Assembly: GCA_028554645.1 (NCBI GenBank)
Contig: JAQOOI010000076.1
Coordinates: 620,001-684,000, forward strand
Source: Omphalotus guepiniiformis
Lineage: Eukaryota; Basidiomycota; Agaricomycetes; Agaricales; Omphalotaceae
Length of the DNA stretch: 64,000 nt
Reading direction: 5' to 3'
Shown: in pieces, positions 1 through 10,155 of the stretch
Position numbering within the stretch: the first letter of the stretch is position 1
Layout: each line of letters starts with the position of its first letter
Notes under the pieces: generated by a model
Database searches by the model: none
What the model was told of the DNA's origin: nothing
What the model saw: the letters and a program-made list of their open reading frames with translations, nothing else
Translations under genes and position numbers: made by a program

Positions 1-999
1 TCTTCGATCTCTGATATCCTGGCATAGTCCATCTTTGAAAGTGACAAGTTTGCCGACGAGAACTTGTGAGTTGATGCTAGGTTTATTTGCACCGGTTTTT
101 CTCAAGCCTTCCTCCAGCAAACTCAAGCACACCGGTCCTGGTATCTTGTCGATGGCAAATGCCGGTAAAGACACGAATGGTTAGTGCTCTTCTGCCCTTG
201 AAGGCTGGCCTACTAATTCGAGGCTTCTTAGGCTCACAATTCGTACGCAATGAAGCGTTACTTGTACTTATGCACACTCATGAAATTCTAGTTCATCTGC
301 ACGATCGCTACGAGCTGGTTGGACGGAAGACACGTCTGTATCTTCATTTCTTTCACAGCTCAAATCTTGCTAATGCTCCTTTAGGTCGTCTTTGGGAAGG
401 TTCTTGAGGGCATGGACGTCGTACACGCAATCGGTATAATTATATGCACCGGATTTACTCGAATTTTTCTGACTTATTGCTTTGCAACTCAGAAAATGTG
501 GAGAAAGGTGCTTCTGACCGTCCACTTGAAGATGTGGTCATTACCGACTCGGGAGAAGTGCGTACGATTCCTTTCACGATGCTGACTGTTATTGACTCTT
601 TTACGTGCAGCTTGAAGTTGAGACCGTTACGGATACTGACGGCAACCAGGTACCTCTTCATGCTGAGCTTTGATCAGCATTCCTTGTTAACTACAACGTG
701 TCATGAATAAACTTTGGTTCCTTGTCGTACAGGTCGAGGATGTTACTGGTCCTACCTCCGTCGCTGAGGCTGATGCTACCATGTCCGCGACTATTCCTTC
801 GGGCTCTGCGTCGTCCGAGGAGTTCGTCAAGGTTGACGAAGAATCTCATTTCTTCAGAAATCTCTTCTTCCTTGTTATTGTATTGGGTCTTGCTACTGCT
901 GCTTTCGTCTGGTTTGGTGGTGCTCAGAAGGTTTGGAGAGTGCTTGCCAGTGGCAGAGGTCATTACCGCAGAGTCGAAGACGAAGATATTGAGAAGTAA
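1..999 (+). CDS. Cyclophilin-type peptidyl-prolyl isomerase, ER type with C-terminal membrane anchor (5' end outside window)
   Basis: Catalyses cis-trans isomerisation of prolyl bonds, probably on proteins folding in the secretory pathway. Only the 3' part is present. Spliced exons give the cyclophilin core in order: [51 protein letters not shown]. The window opens near residue 90-100 of a usual cyclophilin, in an exon from about 28. At least five short introns follow, including one starting at the GTGAGT near 69 and one starting at GTACGC near 250. After the isomerase domain comes an acidic, Ser/Thr-rich linker and a hydrophobic segment (about 862-915) followed by a short basic/acidic tail ending at TAA 997-999. 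That anchor fits an ER or Golgi membrane cyclophilin rather than a soluble cytosolic one. The gene converges on the minus-strand gene that ends at 1250. Family call is certain; the compartment is inferred. Confidence 0.9.
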
Positions 1000-1249
1000 G
1001 GTCACCGTTGCACTGACGGTGCATGTATGTTGACCCCAGTTTAGAGCCAGACGGATGGCCTAAAGACTTTACGAGGTGCAAGTGCGAATTTGAGACTCGC
1101 TGGAACGAGGCTCGATACATTGTTGAATTGTCTCGCATTCGCATAGTCTCAGCCTCTGGTAGTGGCATGTATTATTTAACAATTATACACTCATTTATCG
1201 CTGAAATCCAGTCGCACTGCTGTTGGATATAGTATGGCATTCTTAACAA

Positions 1250-2278
1250 TTACACCAATAAGGATATACAACCAACAAACAAAAGCCAAATTGTTGCAGA
1301 GGGTATCGAGACTCTGTATGCAGAGCTGGTGGTGGTATCTGGACTACATTCTTATGTTAGCAATCGCGAGCCAGACCAGAGAAGAAGCGGGACTTGCGCA
1401 ATGCCGTTGTGATCAGAGTAAGATGGACATGTGTCATTGGAATTTCCCTGTAATCAACATGAGGTTGTAGAATGAGAGAGAAGCTGGTCGACAACTTTAC
1501 ATACCGAAGGATTGGCGGGACAACAAGCACTTTCAGGTCCCAAATTAGACACGCTGCCTAACGCGGCGACATTCCTGAAACCTGCCCAATCACTGCATGA
1601 AACAGTCTCGTAGCTGATATTCCAGACACCAAAGTCCTGGAAATAGATATCTGACAAACTGCGTCCGCTTCAGAACGAGGAACGTACTGTATAGCCATAG
1701 AAAGACGCATTAGAAGGGAAGAAATTATCAGGAATGGCCACTGAAGGATAGGCAAGATCAAAGTTCAAATCATGTCCGGCGCTAGATCAGGACTTCATTT
1801 TAGGGTGAAGCCTTATTGAAAATGGATACATACGCGTTGGGTCCATTTTCTGTGGCGTTGCACCAACCAGTGGTCGACAACGGGCAAAGGTCTGTTATTT
1901 TGACGATGATAGACTTGGTCACAGTCGGAATAAATGGGGGTATAGACAAAAAAGTATTCAAGAGCGTTAAATTAAAGCATTTTCCGCAAGCAGGGCCTAA
2001 TCTGTGTGCTCAATCGAGAAGAAAAAGTTAGAGTGTGACATTAACTTACCATAAGCAGTGCTACTCCCAAACGCCATCTGGGACATGGCAGCTGTGGGGT
2101 AGTGGGTGCTGTCTGCGGTACATCCACACGAAGCAATGTAATTTTGAGGTAGTTCATAGTGTGTCATAGTTGCATATCCATTGGAAGGATAATTTATCCA
2201 AGCGAATGTTTGACGAAGAAATAGAAGAATAAAAATACAGAGCGCATGAGGACTCATGAGAGTCCACTGCTGGTCCAC
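1250..2278 (-). CDS. Secreted GH45/expansin-like double-psi beta-barrel protein with hydrophobic C-terminus
   Basis: Probably acts on cell-wall glucans, either as an endoglucanase or as a non-lytic expansin-like protein. The first exon encodes a signal peptide (a second Met at 2257 gives the cleaner one, ending LRQTFA) followed by GYATMTHYELP, CGCT..STHYPTAA and MAFGSSTAYG. Later exons give GPACGKCFNLTLL, KITDLCPLSTTGWC, LAYPSVAIPDNFFPS, DFGVWNISYETVSC and SACCPANPS. The TDLCP motif carries the Asp that serves as acid in GH45. Five introns fit; the last uses a GC donor (GCAAGT) with a CTAAC branch site. The spliced C-terminus ends in a roughly 20-residue hydrophobic segment, as in GPI-anchored or tail-anchored proteins. 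The start lies 68 bp from the GCN5 start, head to head. Enzyme activity is inferred only. Confidence 0.8.
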
Positions 2279-2346
2279 TGCAACAAGCCACGGTCAAAGC
2301 GTGTGTGCTGAGCAGCACGTGATCACTATATCTTCTCTCAGTAGCA

Positions 2347-4622
2347 ATGACAAGCATGAAAGTCGCATACCCCATATCACATTCATTCGACGAGCTCACT
2401 TCAGCTCAGCTAGCGCTCAAGATTGCCAGGCATTCACCCTGCACCTCTTGTGACAACTGCACTGGTCTACATCCGGGCCGAGGCGTACAAGTAGTGCCAG
2501 ACGACGCCTTGAACGAGTCTTCTTTGGGTGAGCTCGGGCAATACGGCTCAGACGATGAAGATCTCTATCTAGACATCTGTGCTTGCGGACACGGTGTCAG
2601 AGAGCATGGTGCAAACGAAGCTGAAATAGGGAGCGAAGAGTACAGGCGTAGAGCTTCCTATGCAATCCGTATAGACGAAAACTTGCAGGTTTGATTCCGC
2701 TTTCGAGTTTCACTGGCTTAGCCCAACTCAACTTCATCTCATAGGACGTAGGTAAATTGTTGGATTTTGCTTACAGCGATCCCGATATCGAGAGCTTGAA
2801 ACGGCGGATGATTGTTTCCGTCTCTTCCTTGGTTGCTCCTTCAAATCCCCTTGCCTCACCTGGTAAACATCCGTGGTCATTTCCGCCTCAACGTATCTCA
2901 CTACCACGTCCGACAGAACAGCATGTCAAAACTCCTCCTCTTTCCTCACCTGCTTCTTCAGCTCTTAGTGACATTCCTCCTCCCAATAAGAAACGTCGTA
3001 TATCCCTCTCCTCCTTCAGTGGTGATGAAGATGACGATGATGACGACGAGGAAGACAAGCCACTGGCCACACGCATGGCTCAGAAAGTAGTTGCAAAGTC
3101 ACCTCAAAAGCACAGAGGAGGCAAGGCACCTCATACCACAACTGCAACCCGCCAGCCTCATACTAATGGTCGACCTGTGACGACCGCGGAGACAAAAGTA
3201 CAGGTTGAGGAAAAGATGGACGAATCCCAAATAACTCGTTTAGCGACGGGTGTACCTGTTGATTCTGCTGAATCCGCTGCAGTAAGTTTCCGTTGAAATT
3301 CTCAGCTTTGAACTAGCATTTGATGAAAAGCGCAGCCGCCGGTCAAGACAGAAAAAGCTGCTGCTGTCGAGTTACGAAAGGGCATAATACAGATAACCGC
3401 AGTTGAAAACGACAACCATCCCCGGTCACTGATCATTCTCACCGGACTGAAGACTCTTTTCCAAAAACAGCTCCCGAAAATGCCTCGAGAGTATATCGCT
3501 CGTCTAGTGTATGACAACAACTCAAAAGCACTCGCCATCATCAAACGGGGATACAAGGTAGTCGGCGGTATTTGCTTTCGTCCTTTTGAGCATCGGGGGT
3601 TCGCAGAGATTGTCTTCTTTGCCACAGCGTCAGTGGATCAAGTTAAGGTATGCGTGTCTATACTCTTTTCTGCAAGAAACCTTCCAACGTTCTCGCAGGG
3701 TTACGGTGGGATGCTCATGGACCACTTCAAGGCTCATATTCGAAAAGCATATCCTGGCATGAGCTATTTCCTGACGTATGCTGATAATTACGCAGTGGGG
3801 TATTTTGAGAAGCAAGGGTTCTCCAAAGAAATCACGCTCGACAGATCTGTTTGGGCTGGCTATATCAAAGATTACGAAGGCGGAACTATCATGCAGTGCA
3901 CCATGCTACGCAAGGTGGATTACCTGGATAAAGCCAACATTCTTGCCCAACAACAAGAAGCTATTATGTCGAAGATTCGTCAGATGTCACGGTCACATAT
4001 AGTGCATCCTGGCTTACCCCAATTTCAAGACGGCGAACCAGAAAATATGACTGTTGACCCGCAGGATGTTCCAGGGCTGAGTGCGGTTGTTCATGATCCC
4101 GGTTGGTCCCAGCCTTTTTAATGATGATGATTTTTACTAGGAGAGAGCGGCTGGACACCCTCCATGGCAGAACAGTGAGTATTATGCTGTCATCAACACT
4201 ACCTGACCTGATTGTCAATTGGAGTCTCATCCGCTTAGCGCCTAAAAGTGCAGATCGACATTTCATGGAACGTCTGATGAAAGACTTGCAAGGACATAAT
4301 CAAGCATGGCCATTCTTGGTTCCAGTCAACGGAGACGACGTTCCAGACTACTATGAAGTGATCAAAAACCCGATGGGTTAGTAGTCGATTGAGATATGTC
4401 TAGCGATAATCTAACACGGGTTTGGCAGATTTCAGTACGATGGAGCACAAGCTGGAGAACAATCAGTACTCTTCAGTTGACGACTTTGTCAGAGATGCCC
4501 GTCTTATCTTTGACAATTGCCGTTTGTACAATCAAGAAGGGACTGTTTATCCCAAATGCGCCAATGGAGTGGAGAAGTTCTTGAACGAGCAGCTGAAGGA
4601 CCGGATTAAGCGAGAAATATGA
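2347..4622 (+). CDS. GCN5: Histone acetyltransferase GCN5 (SAGA/ADA catalytic subunit)
   Basis: Transfers acetyl from acetyl-CoA to histone H3 lysines within SAGA/ADA complexes in the nucleus. The N-terminal exon (first ATG 2347, another at 2356) has a Cys cluster CTSCDNC and [14 protein letters not shown], as in the PCAF-type N-terminal region. A Ser/Pro-rich stretch with KKRR and an acidic run follows. The GNAT domain is unmistakable: [11 protein letters not shown], catalytic Glu region FAEIVFFA, acetyl-CoA loop QVKGYGGMLM (split by an intron after QVK), [18 protein letters not shown]. The C-terminal bromodomain reads [29 protein letters not shown] and FDNCRLYN. Introns near 2694, 3282, 3647, 4082, 4173 and 4376 join these. 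The acceptor before the bromodomain (near 4248) is the least certain junction. Domain order and length match fungal GCN5. Confidence 0.95.
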
Positions 4623-4720
4623 AATGTATGTAGTCATAGTTTTGTAGGAGCATGACATCATCAACCAACGTCACCTCTGACGCGTAAGGAGCATTACATC
4701 ATTGCGACCATTGAGACGCA

Positions 4721-4728
4721 TATATAAA
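4721..4728 (+). promoter_or_regulatory. TATA box of the micro-protein gene
   Basis: TATATAAA lies 48 bp upstream of the ATG at 4776, in a clean position for a short 5' leader. Strong TATA boxes are uncommon among the genes of this window, which suggests high or inducible expression of the small gene downstream. Confidence 0.55.
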
Positions 4729-4775
4729 GTAAAAAACCATCCGTCTTGTCCTCCATAAAACTCACGATACTTACA

Positions 4776-5088
4776 ATGGTGAGCATGGATTTCTTACTAA
4801 TTTACTAAACTCACACACATCGCTTTCTAGGGCGCAATCTTCTCTTCAATAGGAGCTGGCATCAATGCCATTATTTCCGCCATTGCTAATGTCATAATGG
4901 CTATTGTCGGTGCAATAACCACAGTAAGTATCTGTTTCTAGTGTCGCTGTTGCATACTCATGATGATTTTGTAGGTGATTGTCGTGATCTTTGATACCAT
5001 CGTTGATATTCTGTGCTGTCGATGCTTTGGCTCGCGTAGAGCACATGGACGACGGGGACGTCGTCATAGAACAACTGCTACTTACTGA
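4776..5088 (+). CDS. 69-aa Gly/Ile-rich membrane micro-protein with Cys and Arg-rich tail, function unknown
   Basis: Three exons: 4776-4778, 4831-4923 and 4975-5088. Exon 1 is only the ATG, followed directly by a GTGAGC donor. The product starts MGAIFSSIGAGINAIISAI, continues with alternating small and large hydrophobic residues (NVIMAIVGAITTVIVVIFDTIVDI), then has a cysteine cluster LCCRCFGSRR and ends in a basic tail rich in Arg and His. This is a membrane-embedded or amphipathic peptide with likely palmitoylation sites (CCRC) and a cationic tail. From memory, near-identical short proteins recur in Agaricomycete genomes as unnamed hypotheticals; I know of no assigned function. Intron phases are consistent, all sites are GT-AG, and a TATA box sits upstream. 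Too short and too spliced for simple ORF calling. Confidence 0.75.
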
Positions 5089-5267
5089 TCGAATGATCAT
5101 ATACCCAGCTTTGACACAAACTCGGACACTAGTTATAATGTAAACCTCAATATATCTTACATGCTATTCCCCCAATAACATATGCGCGAATTTCAAAATT
5201 CATTGATTGAGTATCATGATCATAAAAGTACACAGATTCAACAACAACAACATGTTCCATAATATTC

Positions 5268-6992
5268 TTAACGCTGACCATCTGTACAATCTACGTGAGA
5301 CGAATGTATTGAACGTGGGGAAATGCACTCACATGCTTTCGTCTCGTACTTGCCGAGCCCAACAATAACGTTCTGCGGTTCTTGAGGCTTGCCAGTGAGG
5401 TAATTGTCCAGTATGCTTTTAGTGCCAGCAGCATATCGAGCTTGAGCATCAAGAGTGGTACCAGAATAATGTGGTACCATGCCATTTCCACCACCAAGAG
5501 GATTTTTCATGGTTCGCCACACATGGTCTTTGGGAGCAGGCTGTACATTCCATACGTCACCTATAGATTCTGTCAATGATGTTTGCTATACGTCAGGGAG
5601 AATGTGCACCCACCAGAGTATCCCAAAAGCTGGCCACTCTTGAGAGCCCGCGCCACAGCATCCTTGTCACAGATCGCACCACGTGCAGTGTTGACGAGCC
5701 AAGCGCCTTTCTTGAAGTGCGAGAGAAGTTCATCGTTGACGAGACCACGAGTACCCTCGTGCAGAGGGCAGTTTACAGTGACGACGTCACATTGAGAGAC
5801 AAATTCCTTCAGCAAGAGGTCAGTATAATCTGCAACTCATGCGACCAAACGAGCTTAACCTTTAGATCTTCAACACGACGTGCTTTGACTGCATTCGCCG
5901 CCGCAGCGGGAAGGGGTGCATAGTCGTAGTACAGAAGCTCCTTACAGTCAAAGGGCAAGAGGCGCTGCAATACGCGGTACCCGATTCTACCTGAAATTGG
6001 TATCAGATATGTGATCCATGGACGATAAACGATGGATGTATCTACCTGCGCCAATAGTGCCAACAACTTTGTTCTCAAGGTCGAATGCGTTACGAGCAAC
6101 ATCAGAAACCTGCCAGTCACCGCGCTCTATCATCTAGCTTGTGTGTCAAACTCATGCCCACGGGTGTAAAATGAAAATAGGCACCTCGTGAGCAGGCACA
6201 AAGTTTCGAACCAGTAAGAGAATGCTCATGACCACATGTTCGGCAACTGAAACAACATTGGAACCAGACACCTGATATGAAGATATGAGGATCAGAAGAC
6301 CACAGCACTTGCATACGAAACGAACTCACCTCCAAAACTTGGATCTTATGGTCTACTGCGGCATTCAAGTCGATATGATCCGATCCCACACCAGCGGTAA
6401 TGCAAATCTTCAAGTTTTTCGCCTGCGAAAAGCACCAGTTGAACTCTCAGACCACTGAGAAAATAACGACAATCCTGCCTTCTCAATGAGCTCCCGTGTG
6501 AGGTATCCAGGATGGAATGGGGTGGTGATCAACACTTCAGCCTGCAAGACACTACTCAACAAAGAAACCAAAGATCTGATGGTGTATGGACCCACATCTT
6601 GGATATGCTTCTGGAAATCGCTATCTGGACCCTCTTTGCTGCTGGATACCTAAGTGTGGCTTAGACAAATGCTGCGGTTGATATCAGTAGAATAGCTCAC
6701 TAGAATGAAGATTGGTTCAAACTAGACATCAACGGTGTAGATTCCACGCACCTATTAATTCATGCCCTTGAGAAGTCAGCCATTCTTCAAGCCCAAGCTA
6801 CAAGGATCGTCAGCAACCAGGAAGCTGTGATTTATTGCAGATTAAGAAGCACCTTATTCTCTACAGTGCCAAGAAGACGGGTCTCTTGCTCGGCGGCCTC
6901 GTAGCCATTATAAAGAATCGCGAGTACCTACAAGAGACGCGACTAAGTACCCTGATCAAAGCCGAGATGAGGGATCGATAGCGCACCTTCAT
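5268..6992 (-). CDS. FDH1: NAD-dependent formate dehydrogenase
   Basis: Oxidises formate to CO2 with reduction of NAD+, a cytosolic D-2-hydroxyacid dehydrogenase fold enzyme. Start: ATG AAG at 6992-6987, then an intron, then [25 protein letters not shown], the usual FDH N-terminus. Following exons give [58 protein letters not shown], the NAD-binding [51 protein letters not shown] and the C-terminal [18 protein letters not shown] with its catalytic-site His. The last exon adds YGQR and a stop at 5268-5270. About nine short introns. The assignment rests on the [11 protein letters not shown] signature, which separates FDH from other family members. Confidence 0.95.
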
Positions 6993-7133
6993 GCTGAGTA
7001 AATGTAAAAGTTGTATTTGAATGAGGAAGGAGGGCTTGGTATCCCATTGTGCTTTGCACTAATGTTTATATACGTGAAAAGACTTGTGAGTAAGGAACGG
7101 CTATAAGACATCAGATGACACTGGGAGTGAGAC

Positions 7134-7454
7134 TTACTGCAGCCAAATGTAGTCAAGCGGCTCACCTGCCAGAAGTCACTGTGAGGGCATACATCACGTG
7201 ACAAAACTCTGAATTGAATCTCTCTGAAATTCTCACCGGTTTTCGGCGAGCAAATTGAGGTTATAAGCCATCCGATCCGAAGCTTCCCGTAGCGTCTTCG
7301 GGAACCTTGCCAAGTTCAGGTCAGAAGGAACATTCCGTCTTGCCAAGTTGCCTTGCATGTTAGTCTGCCATCTGCCATTTTCACAGCTCATGTCTTTCAC
7401 TTGCTGATTTTCTTTTTGTACTGCGCGTGAGTTCCTTTCGGGGCTCGAGTTCAT
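7134..7454 (-). CDS. Possible small spliced gene, product unknown
   Basis: An open frame starting at 7454 (MNSSPERNSRAV...) runs to LLAENR. There a GTGAGA donor allows splicing to a 13-nt exon (CACAG acceptor) giving RDFWQ, and a second GTGAGC donor and GCTGCAG acceptor lead straight to TAA at 7134-7136. The end of the frame (FPKTLREASDRMAYNLNLLAEN) looks like a short amphipathic helix. I do not recognise the protein. The segment between FDH and the ERD1-like gene may instead be leader or spacer; the consecutive good splice signals are the only reason for listing it. Confidence 0.3.
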
Positions 7455-7574
7455 TAACTCTCAGAGATAGGAACAATACATCTTCTCTCTTTAACAGGAT
7501 ACTATAGTAAACAATAGACTACAATTCGTCCATCAGTTTCGGCGGAATGGTTCGTGAAGATCAGGATAGCTTAC

Positions 7575-9109
7575 TTATGGTGGGGTGGGAGGGATCATCT
7601 CATAATCAGACTCGTCGCCACTGAGGCTTCCGTGTCTGGGGCTATCGCGAGAATCTGTGGCTTTCTTGATCACCTCCCATTCCACGCGTACAAATACCCA
7701 CATCCATCGACGTAGCACTTCAGCCAGCTCGATCATGAAGATTGTTATGCTCCCCTCGGTTTTGGAATGAAGATGGCTGGACAGCTTGATAGACCATGTG
7801 AGCCGAAGAATCAGGTTGAGAAATACCAACAACGGGTACACAGGTAGGGGATAGAGAAGCGTGGGGCGTAGACCATATGGATGCGGTCGACGGCTCTCAT
7901 CGAAATCAACACTTTCGTGCCGAGATGTGTCACGAAGAAGGGAAGATCCAGAATGAAGATGAGGAAGAACAAGACGACGAGGGGGGGATGGTCGCTCCGC
8001 AACCTTGGGATTTAGTTTCAATAGTTCTAAGCCCCAATCGTTCGTGACATCCCACCAGAAAGAGTATAATGAGTTGATGACTGCGAAGAGAAGCCTATGT
8101 GGAAAAAATAATGTAAGGATATTGGACGGTAAATTTAAGTTTTGCTCACCATAATCTGAAGAGTGGGTGTTCTCCGTGCCAAGCTTCTTTTGTCACTTCA
8201 TCGCCTTTCTCCTGGATGAGCTCTGAGACTACTAGCCGCTGCGCTGCCGAAAGGTACATGACAGGAAAGGCCGTCGCATATTTTATGGCATTGAATAAAG
8301 GTCTTCGACTTTCGTTATTTGAACCAGTCCATTCCACAACACATTGTCGTAGACGCACTAAGTACGGGATACTGGTGCTTGTCAGAACAGAACAATGAAT
8401 TGACAAAGAACACACCTCATGATGGTAGGCATAACCCAACGCAGCCACCCAGGATCAGCCGGCAAATGAAGAAGACTACTGCCTGGCAAGAGCATCCGGA
8501 ACGATAACCAAACATCTCCTAGGACTTTGGCGAAGGATGTGAGTATATCGGCGAACACGACATCGGCGAAATAGATGGGGGCGTCCATGGAAGAGAACAT
8601 GCATCTCTTTATCGAACTAGGTAGGGGAAACTCAGAAACATGACACATCCGAACATTGAATTAACGCACCGTAAAAATTTGTCCCGTTCGTGCTTATAGA
8701 AGACATTGAAGGGGCATACCAATACAAGTGCGACAACAAGTGCAGAGAGCCCCGGTATATATCCGTATTCATCAACAAGTGTAGCATTTCCGGTGGTAAG
8801 GGAGCGGTACAATGTCCACGATGCAAAGCACCAAAGTGAATATATGATGCATATCTGGTAGACAGTGCGATACAGGGGCGCAGCATCAGCCATCCTGGAA
8901 ATATCCCGAGATAGTCTTTGAGAAGTTCTTGGACCACGGTCTGCTACTTTGAGGTCCAGAGCAGCGACTGCATCGACACCAAGTGTATTGAGACCATGTA
9001 GATTGGTTGCCCATCCCAAAATACCAAACCCAGCCAGGACGAGGACACGAAAAGGAAGAGGAAAAGAAACAGAATAATTGACTTCTGTATCGACGTCCGG
9101 CTCGCTCAT
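7575..9109 (-). CDS. ERD1-like EXS-domain multispanning membrane protein
   Basis: Erd1-type EXS proteins act in the Golgi, in retention of lumenal and glycosylation proteins and in phosphate recycling. The start at 9109 (MSEPDVDTEVNYS) is followed by several hydrophobic spans (LPFRVLVLAGFGILGW, ICIIYSLWCFASWTLY, SALVVALVLVCPFNVFY). The EXS-type core reads FADVVFADILTSFAKVLGDVW, then LFNAIKYATAFPVMYLS, and LFRLWLLFAVINSLYSFWWDVTNDWGL across an intron. The C-terminal exon carries RFSI-like hydrophobic spans, LAEVLRRWMWVFVRVEWE and a Ser/Pro-rich tail ending at 7575. Introns lie near 8640-8670, 8380-8420 and 8095-8150. It is divergent from SNU23, with 168 bp between starts. EXS family is firm; ERD1 rather than SYG1/XPR1 is inferred from the lack of an SPX domain. 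Confidence 0.85.
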
Positions 9110-9277
9110 GATGACAAAAAAGGACTGTATCGTATCCGCTATGGCGATATTAGCAGCATGAAAAGTAAGAAAAATTGAAGCCTTGAAGGTGTAATAGTGT
9201 ACTGTATTCGACACGCGACAACTCCGACTAGCTGCCACGTGCACTCCCTAAACCGACGCTCCTCATTTCTCAACTTT

Positions 9278-10057
9278 ATGATGGCAGACAAGGGCGGAGC
9301 GTACAATACCAAAGCTGCTGATACCGATTTCAGGAAGAAGTGGGACAAAGAAGAATATGCGGAACGAGCAAAGAAACGAGATCTCGAGGAGAAGGAGCGT
9401 ATGCAGGAGAATGAGGAGCGCGCGAAGCAGGGTGCGTCTTGCAAATATGCTGGGGAGCGTCTCTCTGAAGTTCGCGATAGGCAAGAGACCGAGAAAAGGG
9501 CCCAAACGTGATGATCTTCCGAAGCCTACCGAGCTCATGAAACAGCGAGAAGGTCCTCTGGAGCTCGATAAAAATCTAAACAAGACTGTGGTTGTTCAGA
9601 ATCCTCACGGCAGAGGTTCTGGTCAACCTGGATTCTATTGTGAGACATGCAATAGAAACTATAGAGATACAACTGGTTATCTGGATCATATCAACAGTCG
9701 AGCTCGTGCGTTCATTGCTGATATAGCAGTCGCGATTTATTGACTAATATAACACGTCCAGACTTACGAGCTATTGGTCAAACAACGCGTTTGCAAAGGT
9801 CTACACTTGAGCAAGTTCGTGCGCGGATAGCACTACTGAGAGAACGGACAAAAGAGGCTTCCTCAGCTAAAGCTTTCGACTTCGATCAGCGACTCGCTGA
9901 AGTCAGGGCGAAGGAAGAAGCCTTAAGAGAGGAGAAGAAAGCACGCAAAAAGGCAGAAAAGGAGAAGGCTTTGGCTGATGAGTTAGCAAATAACACCGAC
10001 GCTAACGAAATGGCACAGATGATGGGTTTTGGAGGTTTTGGCTCTTCAAAGAGATAG
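9278..10057 (+). CDS. SNU23: U4/U6.U5 tri-snRNP component SNU23 (ZMAT2 family)
   Basis: Spliceosomal zinc-finger protein that joins the B complex near the 5' splice site. Start at 9278 or the adjacent Met at 9281 (MADKGGAYNTKAADTDFRKKW), followed by charged helical sequence and KRPRKGPKRDDLPKPTE, LDKNLNKTVVVQNP, then the C2H2 matrin-type finger FYCETCNRNYRDTTGYLDHINS. An intron (about 9711-9761) splits the finger; the next exon supplies HLRAIGQTTRLQRSTLEQVRAR, so the second zinc-ligand His is created by splicing. The C-terminus has a Lys/Glu coiled coil and the terminal MAQMMGFGGFGSSKR found in ZMAT2 proteins. Two introns, both in phase. Length about 220 residues, normal for the family. Confidence 0.95.
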
Positions 10058-10155
10058 TGTATCATCAGCAAACGTGAGTGCCTGTATTAATTATACCGTA
10101 CATCAATGTTATTTCTATGTTAATTCCATGTATACCCTTTTCTTGGATGCTTCAA

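Noticed and set aside
4846..5100. 84-residue minus-strand frame opposite the micro-protein
   Set aside because: The plus-strand three-exon model has matching phases, TATA box and a sensible product; the antisense frame has none.
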